64,000 nt of DNA. Source: Diaporthe sp. PMI_573. Lineage: Eukaryota > Ascomycota > Sordariomycetes > Diaporthales > Diaporthaceae. Position 1 is the stretch's first letter. Every line of letters starts with the position of its first letter. Made by a program: the position numbers and the translations under genes. The notes beneath the pieces are model-generated. The model was not told where the DNA came from. It made no database searches and saw nothing but the letters and a program-made list of their open reading frames with translations. Of the stretch, positions 42,351-53,518 are shown one piece after another. The DNA lies in the NCBI GenBank assembly GCA_021399435.1, contig JAJTUP010000004.1, positions 62,001 to 126,000 on the forward strand, written 5' to 3'.

Positions 42351-43625
42351 GGCGGGTACTAGACAAGAGGATGAAGTATGTGCTGTAATAAATGCTTAGA
42401 ATAGCATCACCCGTGGCGGTTGGTTGCCACACAGAGAAGGCCAACCGCGATCGCAGCCCCGTTGGTGGGCCTTCCACCCAGGCGGCCCGCAGGATGGATG
42501 GATGGATTGATGGGGCCTTTTCCACATCTTCGGTGGCTCAAAGCGTGGCTGAAGTGGTGGACTGCGTATACAGTATTGCCTCTGTTGTTTGGTGAGTGGT
42601 GACCAAGGCTCGAGTCAAGCACCGAGGGATGCCATGGTGTGCTTGCATGAATCTTGAAATGTTGGATCCCGTATCTTGACTCTTGACCGAGCTGAGCTGA
42701 GCTTGCGGAATTGGTGGCCAGACAGTACAATACTGTACATACAGCATAGTATAGTATAGTATAGCACAGTGTTGTACCGTATAACAGCGAGTGCAATATC
42801 ATCATGAATAGAAGGCAGAACGGGAAAAGGCGAGATGAATAATCGACTAAAGAGACGAGGTTGTGCGTCATCAGGTCTCCAGGTCTCGTGTTCTGTGCCT
42901 TGCAGGCAGTTCTGGGCAGGGCCAGCCAACAAACCACCAGAGTCGAGTTGGGATGCAGCTGGTTGGATACGAGAGCATGCTCGTGATGGGCGACTTGCAT
43001 CAGGGTTCAGGTTGTGGTGACAGTTGGGGGGAGGGAAGGGGAGGGGAGGGGGTTAGTCCCCCGGTCGAAAGGGCATGAGAGGTGCAATCCCTGGCAGGTT
43101 CTCATCTCCGACAGCAACAGGTGTTGATGCTTGCACGGCGGCTAATAGAATTGAACCCAACGGTACCGCACTGAACATTTATTGTTCTTTTAAATTGCAA
43201 TGATACTAGTCTGCCGACGGTTGGCTGTTTATCACACTGCTGCAGTGTACTTTGAGAAATCCAACCACGGCTGCCACGGCCAACCAACACTAGCACAACG
43301 GCTTCTAGTTTTTTTTTTCTTGGTCCGTCTGTCAGTCTGCCAGTCTGCCAGTCCGATTGTGGCAAAGGCGAAAAGGGGTTGCTTGCGTGGAAGGCGGGAA
43401 GAGGGCAGGGATGGAGGGATGAATTGACTGGATGAAATGGCTGGCACTGCTTGGTGTAGTCTATGCAGTCAGTATCCAAGATGACTTGATCAAGAGGTAG
43501 AGGAAAAGATACGTACCGTCTGAACCCAAAATCAAGCCCGCTTATCTCGCCTATCTACCAACCAGCGGGCGCCTTCCCCCAACACGCTAGTCCCGTTCCA
43601 GCACCCAACCAATGGCCGTCCACCC

Positions 43626-43682
43626 TCCTCCGTCTCCCGTCTCCCGTCTCCCGTCTCCCACCTCCCACCTCCCAACTCCCCG
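43626..43682 (+). repeat. GTCTCCC array; G-quadruplex-type motif on minus strand
   Basis: GTCTCCC is repeated four times and then degenerates to ACCTCCC and AACTCCC. On the minus strand this gives seven or more GGG runs spaced by four bases. It lies about 0.95 kb upstream of the mannosyltransferase start codon. Confidence 0.8.
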
Positions 43683-44619
43683 TGCCCCGTCTGGCCCCCC
43701 TGTCCCACCCCCCGTCCCCAGACCAGAGAGCCAGCAGCAGCAGGAGCCCAGGCCAGGCCTGGCCAGATAACGAACGGACACCAACACTTTTCCAACCACG
43801 GCTCACCTCTCACCCAAACCGAACTCACCCACTGCTGCTGTTGCAGAATAACAGCACACACAACAACATCACACGGGCTGGATTCCACCCGAATCGACTC
43901 GACTCGACCTTGATCGAATCGAATCGATCGACGACCACCCATTCAACCTCCTCGATGCCCCCGACAACGGGCTCTGCATAGGGCAACATCCTAGATCCTG
44001 ACAACCAATCCAATCCAATCCAAACCAAGCAGCCAAGCAAAAAACACGTGCATTGCGTGGCCTCGTCCAACCTGCAACGCCATCCAACCTCGTGTCTTCC
44101 TCCGTCAACTGCTCTGCACTGCTCTGCTCCGCACTGCTAAGCTCACCTGGACGGTCAGGACGGCTCGACACCTGCAACTTGCCCCCGTTGCTGCTCCCTC
44201 GCGCCGCCTGCCACTCGTCGAAGCTGCTCGCCTCGACAACCGGCCCTCCTCCCCCCAATTCCGGCTTCGCTTTCCTGCTGCTAGGAGAACATATCAGAGA
44301 GGGGGATCTTTCTTCCCTTGCCGCTCGTTACCACCACCATCACTCGTCTCGCCGCCGCCCACAGCCTGTACACGCCTTAACCCGCGCGTACTTGATCTGG
44401 CCAGGCGAGCACTCGAGCTGGCTGCTGTGGTCGACCGTGTCACCAACCCCAACGTCTAAATAATACCTGCCCGCTGCCCTCCTACACTTATAGACCTCTC
44501 TCGCGCGACTATCGTCAACCCTCCGGCCCCTCTCGAGGTACACTCTACCTCCGAGCCGCCTGTCGCGTCGCATCGCATCGCATCGCGCATACCACCCACC
44601 GTATATCACCTCGCTCGCC

Positions 44620-46470
44620 ATGGATCTGATCCGCCGGGCTGGCAAGGCCCTCTCCGGCCCTCCGCCCCTCCCAACCGCAGACGAGAAGCTTCACAAGTCA
44701 AAAACACAACCCGGGAGGCTATGGTCCCGCCTGGCCTTCTTCCGGAGACCCCTCCGCCTCAAGGGCAATTCCGCCATCTCCATACCTCTTGGCGTCGTAA
44801 TACTCTTCCCCCTGATCGTCGTCATCCTCATCCTCGTCCTCTTCGTCAGGCATCCAAGCTCTGCTGGGAGGATACTGATGCCAGCCGGCGCTCCCCCGGC
44901 CATCAGGTACGCAACGCCCAGGGCGCCCCCCTCTTATTTACCTCCAACATCCATCTCCCGCACTTTCTTCCCCCGTCGCTGAACTGCCGGCTGACCTTAC
45001 CCTCTCTCCCCCAACAGGAAAATCAGTGAGAAGTACGACAAGGTCTTCGTCGAGGGCTGCTTGGAACCCGACACGTCCAAGCCCAGGGCCAACGGTGCCT
45101 TTGTCGTCCTGGCCAGGAACAAGGAGCTGGATGGTGTCATCCAGTCCGTCAAGTCCATCGAGCGCCACTTCAATCGCTGGTACCACTACCCCTACGTCTT
45201 CCTCAACGACGGCGACTTCAACCAGACCTTCAAGGACACCATCAAGAACTACACATCCGCCCCCGTCGAGTTTGGCAAGGTCGGCCCGGAGATGTGGGGT
45301 TTCCCGGAATGGATCGACCCCAAGGTCGCCAAGGAGGGCATCGCCAAGCAGGGCGACGCCGCCGTCATGTACGGCGGCCTTGAAAGTTACCACGCCATGT
45401 GCAGGTTCTACTCGGGGTTAGTCAAGCCCCGCGCAGCACACAGCTCTTGACCGCCGTCCTTGGCTAACCCGACAAAACAGCTTCTTCTACAAGCACCCCC
45501 TCCTTGCCAAGTACGAGTGGTACTGGCGTCTGGAGCCCGAGATCAGCTACTTCTGTGACATCACCTAGTATGAATAGCCCTGTGGTCCGTCCGTCTCCTT
45601 GACGCTAACCCCTCGTAGTGATCCCTTCCTGGCCATGATCGAGGCCAACAAGACATATGGCTTTACCATTGCTGTCAAAGAGCTTCGGGAGACCGTCCCA
45701 AACATCTGGCGCTACGCCTCCGCCTACAAGCGCATGAACAACCTGACCTCCAAGGGCCTGTGGGAGATGTTCGTCGATCCCAAGCCGGAGCCTGAGCACA
45801 ACGAGCCCCCCCAAGACCCAGAGACGCCGCCCCTGCCCGAGGAGATCCTTCGCTCCGAGCCTGGCCGCAACGGCCTGCCCGAGATAGACCCCGAGGCCAT
45901 GGAGGGCGAAAGCTACAACATGTGCCACTTCTGGTCCAACTTCGAGATCGCTCGCCTGAGCTTCTTCAGGAGCAAGGAATACGAGGATTTCTTCGAGATG
46001 ATGGACCGCAGCGGTGGTTTCTGGATGGAACGCGTAAGTCGTCCATGCACATAATGCCCAGCTCCTCAACCCAAGCCCCCCCCCCTTTTCCCTGTTCCGA
46101 GGCATCGTGCTGACCCGTCCCACAGTGGGGTGATGCGCCTATCCACTCGCTCGCCGCTGGTGCTCTACTGTCCCCGCGCGACATTCACTACTTCCGTGAC
46201 TTTGGCTACCGACACACGACCATCCAGCACTGCCCTGCCAACGCGCCCCTCGGGCGACAGCTGCCTCGGCAACCGTACCTCGAGAAGACGACGTCGGACG
46301 AGCGCAAGCGGTTCGAGGAGGACGACTACTGGGAGCACTGGGACCCGCCAAAAGAGAACGGTGTGGGCTGCCGGTGCCGCTGCGATACCGATATTGTCGA
46401 CGTAGAAGGCAAGGAGGGCAGCTGTATGGCCGAATGGGTCGACGTCGCCGGCGGGTGGGCCAGCCCTTAG
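44620..46470 (+). CDS. Alpha-mannosyltransferase, GT15 (KRE2/MNT1, Ktr4-like) family
   Basis: Five exons (44620-44906, 45018-45416, 45481-45567, 45619-46033, 46126-46470) give 510 aa. It is a type II membrane protein: a basic cytosolic tail, one membrane helix at about 54-76, and then the Golgi-lumen catalytic domain. Landmarks of GT15 are RANGAFVVLARN, FLNDGDFN, the acceptor/donor-site region WYWRLEPEISYFCDITYDPF (about 242-261), and YNMCHFWSNFEI (357-368) with the proposed catalytic Glu367, followed by FWMERWGDAPIHSLAAGALL. The family transfers mannose from GDP-mannose in alpha-1,2 linkage to N- and O-linked glycans. A Pro/Glu-rich insert near 312-336 resembles Ktr4-type members. Introns are short (111, 64, 51 and 92 bases). 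The C-terminal Cys-rich CRCRCDTD segment is common in the family. Confidence 0.95.
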
Positions 46471-47282
46471 AAGGGGTGAAGCTTCCCAAAAATAAATAAG
46501 GGCGGGGGTGCGAGAGAGAGAGGAAGAGTGTATACAAAATTATCAACATCGGGCTTGGATGGCCTGATGACGACGTGAACGGACGCGGACACGAGAATAG
46601 GAGTTGCCACGACTTGAAGCTGGGAACGATGCCGAGGCTGGGGCTTGGGAGGCTGGGCTCGGGGAACCTGTGCATCACACGATTCATGTCGGGATTTGTC
46701 TATATTCGGTCGCAAAAGAGCCGCAGAGGTAGCGAGCGCTGTGCGTGGGAGGTCTCAACGGCGTCTTTGCTGGGACGCATGTCGCACAATAGATGTGGCG
46801 CCCGTGAAATTACAGTCAGTCATACTTGCATCTTGTTCTGCATAGAGTCAAAGAGTGGGGGGGGGGGGGGAGGAATGGAGGAGAGGCGCCCGGAGCAAGC
46901 AGGATCAGAGAGCGCAGAGGTGGCTCGGGTTGTCTGGGCTGGGCTGGTCTGGGCTGGTCTGGGCTGGGCTGAGAAGCATAGCAGCTGGTGCCACGCCATT
47001 AGACACACATTACGGTCCTTCTGCGTGCCTCTTTGATCCTGCTTGTGTGCCTGTCGAATATACAATAGATACCACATAATTTAGTAGGAACGGACCACAT
47101 GTGTTGACCGTGACAGTGGCCGCGACTCGATGTCTTATGTGCATTGTGCAGTATGCGTGTGCGGCCAGGGTGACGACGAAGTTGAAGACGGACGCAAAAA
47201 CAGAATGAGAGAACTTGCGCGACAAATTTGCTGATCATTAGTACTATCAATGCCAACACCGGACCCTCCTCGACTGTTTCCG
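46471..47282. other. Convergent 3' spacer, G-rich
   Basis: Between the mannosyltransferase and dehydratase stop codons. It has a 14-base G run at 46857-46870 and five GGG runs in a GGGCT array at 46936-46970. AATAAATAAG right after the mannosyltransferase stop is its likely poly(A) signal. Confidence 0.5.
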
Positions 47283-49403
47283 TCACCACTCCGCGCTGTA
47301 CAACGGCTCAGCAGAGTCGGTGACGGCGCCGTGGCTGGCGTCACCGACCAGCCGGGCGTACTTGGCCAGGGTTCCCCTGAGGGGCTTCTGGGCCGGCGCC
47401 GTCCAGCTCTTCTTCCTCTCCCTCAGCTCCTCGACCGTCGCGTTCAGCACGTCGATGCGGTTCTCGATGGCGTCGATGCGGACCTCGTCGCCGTTCCTCA
47501 CCATGGCGATGGGCCCTCCCACCGCCGCCTCCGGGCACACGTGGCCCACGATGAACCCGTGGCTGGCCCCCGAGTACCGGCCGTCCGTGACGAGCGCCAC
47601 GTTGGTGAGCCCGGCGCCCATGATGGCCGCCGAGGCCGTGAGCTGTTCCGGCATGCCCGGCCCGCCGCGCGGGCCCTCGTACCGCACGATGAGGACGAGG
47701 TTGCCGTCCGTCACCTTGATCTCCCCGCTCTGCAGCGCGCTGTTGAGCTCGTGCTCCTTGTTGAAGACCCTCGCCTTGCCCGTGAAGGACAGGCCCTCCT
47801 TGCCCGTGATCTTGGCCACGGCGCCCTGTGGAGCGAGGTTCCCCTTGAGCACCCGGAGGTGGCCCGTCTTCTTGATGGGGTCGTCGAGCGGCCTTATGAT
47901 CTTCTGCCCGGGGTCGAGAGAAGGCCACGAGCTGCAGTTCTCGGCCAGCGTCTTGCCGGTGACGGTCATGAGCGACCCGTCGATGAGGCCGGCCGCGATG
48001 AGCATCTTGAGCACGGACGGCGTGCCGCCGATCTTGTACAGGTCCTCCATGAGGTGCTTGCCGCTGGGGGCCAGGTCGGCCAGGAAGGGCACGCGGTTGC
48101 TCGTCCTGTCGATGTCGTCCAGGGTCAGGGGGACGTCGGCGCTGTTTGCCATCGCGAGGAAGTGCAGGACGCCGTTGGTGCTGCCCCCCAGCACCATGGT
48201 CAGGACCAGGGCGTTCTCGAACGCTGCCCGGGTGAGCAGGTCCCTGGGCCGGATGTCCCTGGCCATGACGACCTTGATGGCCTCGGCGACGCGCTCGCAC
48301 TCGCGGGCCTTCTCCGGGGAGGTGGCCGGGTACGAGGAGCTGCCGGGCAGGGAGAGCCCCATGACCTCGATGGCGGTGGCGAGGGTGTTTGCGGTGTACA
48401 TGCCGCCGCAGGCGCCAACGCTGGGGCAGGCGTGTTTGGCGATCTCCTCCAGCACATCCTCGGGGGTGGCGGCGTCGCCGTTGGCCTTGGGGCACTTGGC
48501 GTGTAGCCTCCCGTACGTGTGGGCGCCAGCCGACTCGTAGCAGGTCGAGATGTTGATGTCGCGGTCGAGCAGCGAGGAGTGGCCCTTGTTGATGGTTCCG
48601 CCGTAAACCATGATAAACGGCCGGTTGTGGCGCGCTGCGGCCATAATGACCCCGGGCATGTTCTTGTCGCACCCGGGGATGGAGATGTTTGCGTCATGGC
48701 GTTGCGCGCAGGTCACCGTCTCGATAGAGTCGGCTATGATCTCCCTCGACTGGAGGGAGTAGCGCATTCCTGGTGTTGTGAGAGGTTGGTCAGACTGGGG
48801 GTTTTGGCCAGGGGGAGTGAGCTGACCTACCCTCGCTACCCATTGTGATGCCATCAGACACGCCAATGGTGTTGAACTGCCAGGCGAGCATGTCCTGCTT
48901 CTCTACAGACTTCTTGACGATCTTGCCCATGTCCATCACTAGCGAGTGTCAGTCAGTCAGTCAGTCAGTCCGAACCGGTGCCGGCACCACTTCTCCGGGT
49001 GAGCCCCTGCGTAGTGCTTACGGTGCGTGCTGGTGTCCCATGTCAGAAGCTGAAGGGCATCATGTCCGGGACGACGAGGGAGAGGGCTGGCTGGCTCACT
49101 TGCAAGGGTTTCCCTCCCACCATACAGTTGAGATACCAACATGGGGGGCGTTTCTCATGGTCTGGGCGTCGGGAACACCAGCGGCGTAGAGCATGGCCTT
49201 GTGTGCGGTGGGACGGTTAGCTTGACAATGCTCGGGCCTGGACGTGACATTGACGAACTGACCTGAGCTCCGACATAATCGTGACCCTTGGTCATGCTGT
49301 GACTCCATCGGTTGAGAGGGCCTCCGGGAGGGAGAGAGTCCCACTGGATGTAGTCGCCGTCCCTAGGGGTGTTCCTGGCCCCATTGCTGACGTTTGGGTC
49401 CAT
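47283..49403 (-). CDS. ilv3: Dihydroxy-acid dehydratase (DHAD, Ilv3/IlvD family)
   Basis: Five exons (49403-49263, 49197-49100, 49029-49022, 48938-48831, 48769-47283) give 613 aa. Exon 3 has only 8 bases (CACGCACC) and is needed to restore WWEGNPCNTHLMDMGK, so the model is self-consistent. DHAD converts dihydroxyisovalerate and dihydroxymethylvalerate to the keto acids of Val and Ile. Expected Fe-S cysteines are Cys79 (NPCN), Cys152 (PGCDKNMPG) and Cys239 ([11 protein letters not shown]); the metal/active-site motif [20 protein letters not shown] is present. The N-terminus [20 protein letters not shown] is acidic and unlike a mitochondrial presequence, although the classical enzyme is mitochondrial. 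It may therefore be one of the several DHAD paralogues of filamentous fungi. The leader has a GAAAA repeat ending just before the ATG. Confidence 0.95.
48948..48970 (+). repeat. GTCA tetramer repeat inside DHAD intron 3
   Basis: Five GTCA units plus a partial one. On the coding strand they read CTGACTGACTGACTGAC and sit 10-32 bases before the intron's CTAG acceptor, so each unit matches the fungal branch-point consensus CTRAC. Confidence 0.9.
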
Positions 49404-52248
49404 ACTTTTCTTTTCTTTTCTTTTCTTGTTCTCTTGTGAGATCTCTTCTCGCCGTCAGCCAATCTGGAAAGATGTATCTCTTGATGGGAAAGGGGCGGCG
49501 ATAATGTGGCACCAGACCATTTTACGACAGGACAGGGTATACACACAGCTTGTAGTGAAAATAACAGCCGAGGGCTGTGAACTTGTGGAATGATCAAGGC
49601 TGGGCTTGGACAGGGTGTATATCCTCCCTGTGAGTATTACCATGCAATTGCCGAGGCGATTGCCTTGAGGTGGACGTGAGTAGGGCAGGCGCAGTGTGGA
49701 TGAGGCGTGAGTGATGAAAGGGTTGGTTGATCAAGACTAGAGAGAGGGTCAAGAGCAGAAGGCAGAGAGCACAGAGCAGAGCAGGGAGCAGAGGATGATA
49801 TCCGGATCGTGGCCCGAGATCATAAGAGCAGAAAGCACATGGGAGACGGAGGCACTTCGGCCTTGAAGATACATGAGCGAGGTACGAGCGTTGATCGGAA
49901 GAGAGACACGCGGAACAGAAGCAACCACACAACGGCGGCCCACCATGCCGGTGCTGTGCCTGATGCCGTGCCTGCAGCCGGTGTGTGGGGGGAACAGGTT
50001 TGGGAACAGCGAACAGCGAACAGCGCGGGGGGAAAGAAGAGCAGGAGAGGCACAAGATGTGACGCAGTAGTAGAGAGGTACTCCGTACATTGAGGATCGT
50101 GTGCCGTGCGCGGAAGCATGATCCATGCCTGCAGTGCCGACTAACATGGGTAGCTAAGCGGTAGCCGTGGCCGTAGCTGTATGGAACGGGGGCATCTTGG
50201 TACTTGGTACAGGACTACGGATCTTGTATTGTACCAGATCCAGAGCTGTGAAGGGCCGGTTCTGGTTCCGCCAGGAATACTGCCCTGGTACACGAGCACG
50301 GTAGAGGCGTGAAGACATGGAGACATGGAGACATGGAGACGGAGAGCGGAGAGGGCGGGTCGTGGCGTGCCCACTCAGTCGCATGGTCCAGGTTCTTCCG
50401 TTGGTCTCTTGGTTCTGGTTGTGGATCTGACTCCAGCTTGGGGCCCCAGGCAGTTGATCGAATCATGTCGTGGCCATTGGCAACCGCCTAGCCCTTCCTG
50501 TGTCGTCGTTGTTTGTCGTCGTCGTCTTCGTCTGGTCCAGTCTCAAGGACCAGCAGAGGACCAGCGGAGGAGACTCGGAAGATATTCACACGGATGGTGC
50601 CGACGTGGAGAGTGGGGAGACACGAGGCTGGCTGTCAATCAAGCATATGCTGCAGGTTCTTGACAGCCATCATCAGAGCGTAATGGTGTGCACGGCAAGA
50701 CAAAGGAAGCTCGTCCGCCTCCGCATTCTGCAGTGGGGGGGGGCGGGGGGCGGGGGGGAAAATTGGAGGTGGGAGGTGTACAACCAGTGGGGAGAGGAGG
50801 GGGGATTCTACCCCTCTTCCTCTTCCTTCGTCGTCTCCATATCCGAGACTTCTTCTCTGTTGTACACGGTACATAGTACGTACTCCTCCACTTGTCCCTC
50901 AACTCCATCAGGCCAACCCCCCCAGCGCTATTTGTTAAGTCCTAGGTGCATAGCATGCACGACTGTATCTAGATCTTGGACACCACCATGTACGGACTAT
51001 ATTGCTGATTATATACATACCAATGTAGTACATGCATGCAAACCATGGCATACATATGCCCAAGTCTAGAGTACAAGGACTGGCCGGGTTACCACTTTTG
51101 GCCAGCCACCGGAACCAACACCTCGTGTCTGCTCAACCCAAGTAATACGGTTCGACGGATACATATGTATATATGTATATATAAAGTATATACACACATC
51201 TATAGACTTGGGCACTAGCCCATGCCTACCTGTATAATATATACCTGGAAACGGCCAAGAGTGCCTGCTCTGCCGTCTCTCAGAACCGCACCCAAGCAAA
51301 ACACTCTCCTCTGGTCGCTTAATCAAAAGCACTCGCAACGCTCGCTTAAGCTGGGCCCACAACAGGACTGACACTGAAGTCTTCGAAGAGGGCTTTTCAA
51401 ATCAGAGGGTGAGAAAAACAATCAATGGTATTGCAAACCTCCACTGGGCACCTTCACATCGCGCCCGCCTTCACTAGATACTGAATGAACAACAAAAGTC
51501 AAGTAAGCAAGATAGACCGCCGTCCACGCTCGCCGTCCATCCCGTCCCCACGGCCACCGGCACGTTCCTCTTTGTTGAGCTACCAATGCCAGGCCGCCTG
51601 TCCTCCCCATGTCCTAAAGATGCCGATGCACATGCTCGTATACACCCATGCACATGCGCATGCAAATCCCACACATGAGGCTTTCCAGATCCGCATGACT
51701 CCATGCAGTCGCTTCAAGACCAGCCCATCCAAGGAAAAATTCGACCCCGTCCCACAAACAAGCCCAGCCAGCCCGTTCCATCCCACGCAGGCAAGGCCAC
51801 ACCACCAGCTCTCATCCCCCGCTTCATGCCTTTCACCAAGCCACCAGGTTCTCAAAAGGTCACGTATCGGGTCGAAGAGAAGTTTTTGTTTTGCATACCA
51901 CACAACGTCGTGCTCAGGGTTGACCCAACTCCCCAGGCCGTAAAGGCTATAAGGGGAGATCGGGAGAGGTCGCGGTAGGAGGATGTCATCATGTATTTGA
52001 GGAAAAGGCTTCCCGGGTTCTCTTCAGAATCCCCGATCGTCCATCGTCATCTCATGGTTCGTCATCGTACAGGACAAATGAGAGAAAGGAAAAGAAAAAG
52101 GAGATGAGAAAAAAAAAGAAGAGGCTGTACAAAGGAAATGGTTGGTATCAGGTGCGCCCAAAGCTCTATCGCCTGAGGGCTCTCATCTTCTGCTGTGTTT
52201 TGCGTAAACACGAGTCCACTGTTCAGGGGTTTTGTGAGACGAGGCTTT
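49404..52248. other. 2.8-kb spacer: DHAD promoter side and 3' side of the Myb-like gene
   Basis: No gene recognised. Simple repeats include GGAGACATGGAGACATG units near 50315-50340 and TATA dinucleotide runs near 51161-51201. No perfect Gcn4/CPC1 site (TGASTCA) or Leu3 site was noticed close to the DHAD start. Poly-G runs occur near 50736-50758. Confidence 0.4.
49406..49425 (+). repeat. TTTTC pentamer repeat in DHAD leader
   Basis: Four TTTTC units; the mRNA reads (GAAAA)4 ending two bases before the start codon. Confidence 0.85.
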
Positions 52249-53518
52249 TTAAGCACCGACACCAACCATGACCCTCTCCTCTTCCATCCTCCTCACCATC
52301 TCCCTCTCCTTGGGGCTCCGCGGGTTGGCATCGATGCCCAGGATGGCCGAGATGCGGGTCTTGTCCTGGCACTGCTTGCCGTAGACATCCCTCTCATCCG
52401 GGCTGCCGATGGGCGTGATGGGGGTCTGTGCCGCGTAGCCGTGGCCCGACGACACGCTGCCGCCCGACCTCCAAGCCTGCTCCAGGGCCACTGGGTGCAC
52501 CCCGTTGCCGTAGTCGGCCGCCACGGCCGACCAGAAGCTGTTGCGGTGTGCGCTGTACACGGCCTGCAGCCGTCCCATGTCGACGGGCTGGGACGCGCCG
52601 GCTGACATGGGGGCGGGGAGCCCGGAGCAGTCCAGGCGGAGCGGGGCCATGGATGCCGGCGCGGGCGCGTGGGCGCTGGCCATGGTGGGCGGTGGCGTGG
52701 TCCTGGCGTGCGAGGCAGCCGAGAAGCTGGCGGACGGCAGGAGGGGCGCGCTGTGCTGCTGCTGCGCGTGGTCCTGCAGCGAGCTGTACCTGGAGGAGCT
52801 CAGGGCGAGGGTCATGCCGGCGGGCTTGGGCAGGATGGCCGGCAGGCGCGGGGACGAGCCGGAGCCAACGCCGGCGTTCATGATGCTGGGGAGCTGCACG
52901 CTGCCGGGGGACCCTGGGTGGCCGTAGCTGATGACAGACCCGGGGGGAGACACGCTGCGGCTGGGGGACTCATGGATGGGGCTCGGGATCGAGGCCTGCA
53001 TGAGGGGCGAGTGTCCGTTGGACGAAGAGCTTGACGACATGGACGTCGTCCTCTTGCGGCGGTTGCTGCCGTGGCTCAGTTGGTGGTAGTGCAAGCGGCA
53101 CGCCAGCTCCGTCTTCTTCAAGTGGGCGGCGATGTGCTTGTACGGCATCTTCTGCAGGCGGGTCTGGAGAAGGTAAACCTCCTGTTTGTGGGTTCAATCT
53201 TGTCAGTAAAATGAACTCATCATATGTTCCCATGTGCCCATCAACCAACTCCAATCTCCAGGGGGAAAAAAGGGGGGGGGGGTCTCAAAAAGCCCAGACA
53301 CGGCTTGCGTCCCCAGAGAACCATGCCCTGAGCTCCGATGCCCCCCCTAGCAACTCGTCTTGTTCCAAGTCACGTACCTCATCCTCGCTCCAGGCTCTGC
53401 CTCCTCCAGTCGAAGAGCTCTTGCGGCTCTTGGTAATGCCATACTCGTGGCGGTCCATAACATCAGAAGTCGGGTTGTACATTGCTGCGGGCATTGTCAT
53501 AGCCATGGTCGGAGACAT
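52249..53518 (-). CDS. Myb/SANT-like DNA-binding protein
   Basis: Two exons (53518-53378 and 53181-52249, intron of 196 bases) give 357 aa. The start ATG at 53518 (MSPTMAMTMPAAMYNPTSDV) is the first ATG in the frame. Splicing joins GRAWSEDE to EVYLLQTRLQKMPYKHIAAH and LKKTELACRLHYHQLSHGSN, a single Myb/SANT-like helix-turn-helix (about 41-88) whose TELACRLHYHQLS forms the recognition helix, followed by a basic RRKR. The rest is Ser/Pro/Ala-rich and disordered (residues of about 95-240), and a second conserved-looking patch near 250-345 holds SFWSAVAADYGN, HPVALEQAW and KTRISAILGIDANPRSPKER. This architecture is widespread in Sordariomycetes and is probably a nuclear regulator. Target genes are unknown. 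The intron contains a G-rich run on the plus strand near 53267. Confidence 0.87.

Larger units (their letters stand above)
41081..44619. other. 3.5-kb divergent intergenic region rich in simple repeats
   Basis: Between the 220-aa gene and the mannosyltransferase gene. It contains CA/CT and GA/GT tracts able to pair (41707-41826), three TGTGAC copies near 42026-42043, a decamer repeat at 42311-42350, TATAG runs near 42745-42765, and a GTCTCCC array at 43626-43682. The last kilobase is C/T-rich and is probably promoter and long leader of the mannosyltransferase gene. Open frames of up to 197 codons exist but look non-coding. Confidence 0.45.

Noticed and set aside
47250..48540. Long open frames antisense to, and out of frame with, the DHAD gene
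   Set aside because: They arise from strong third-position GC bias of the true DHAD frame and have no recognisable features.
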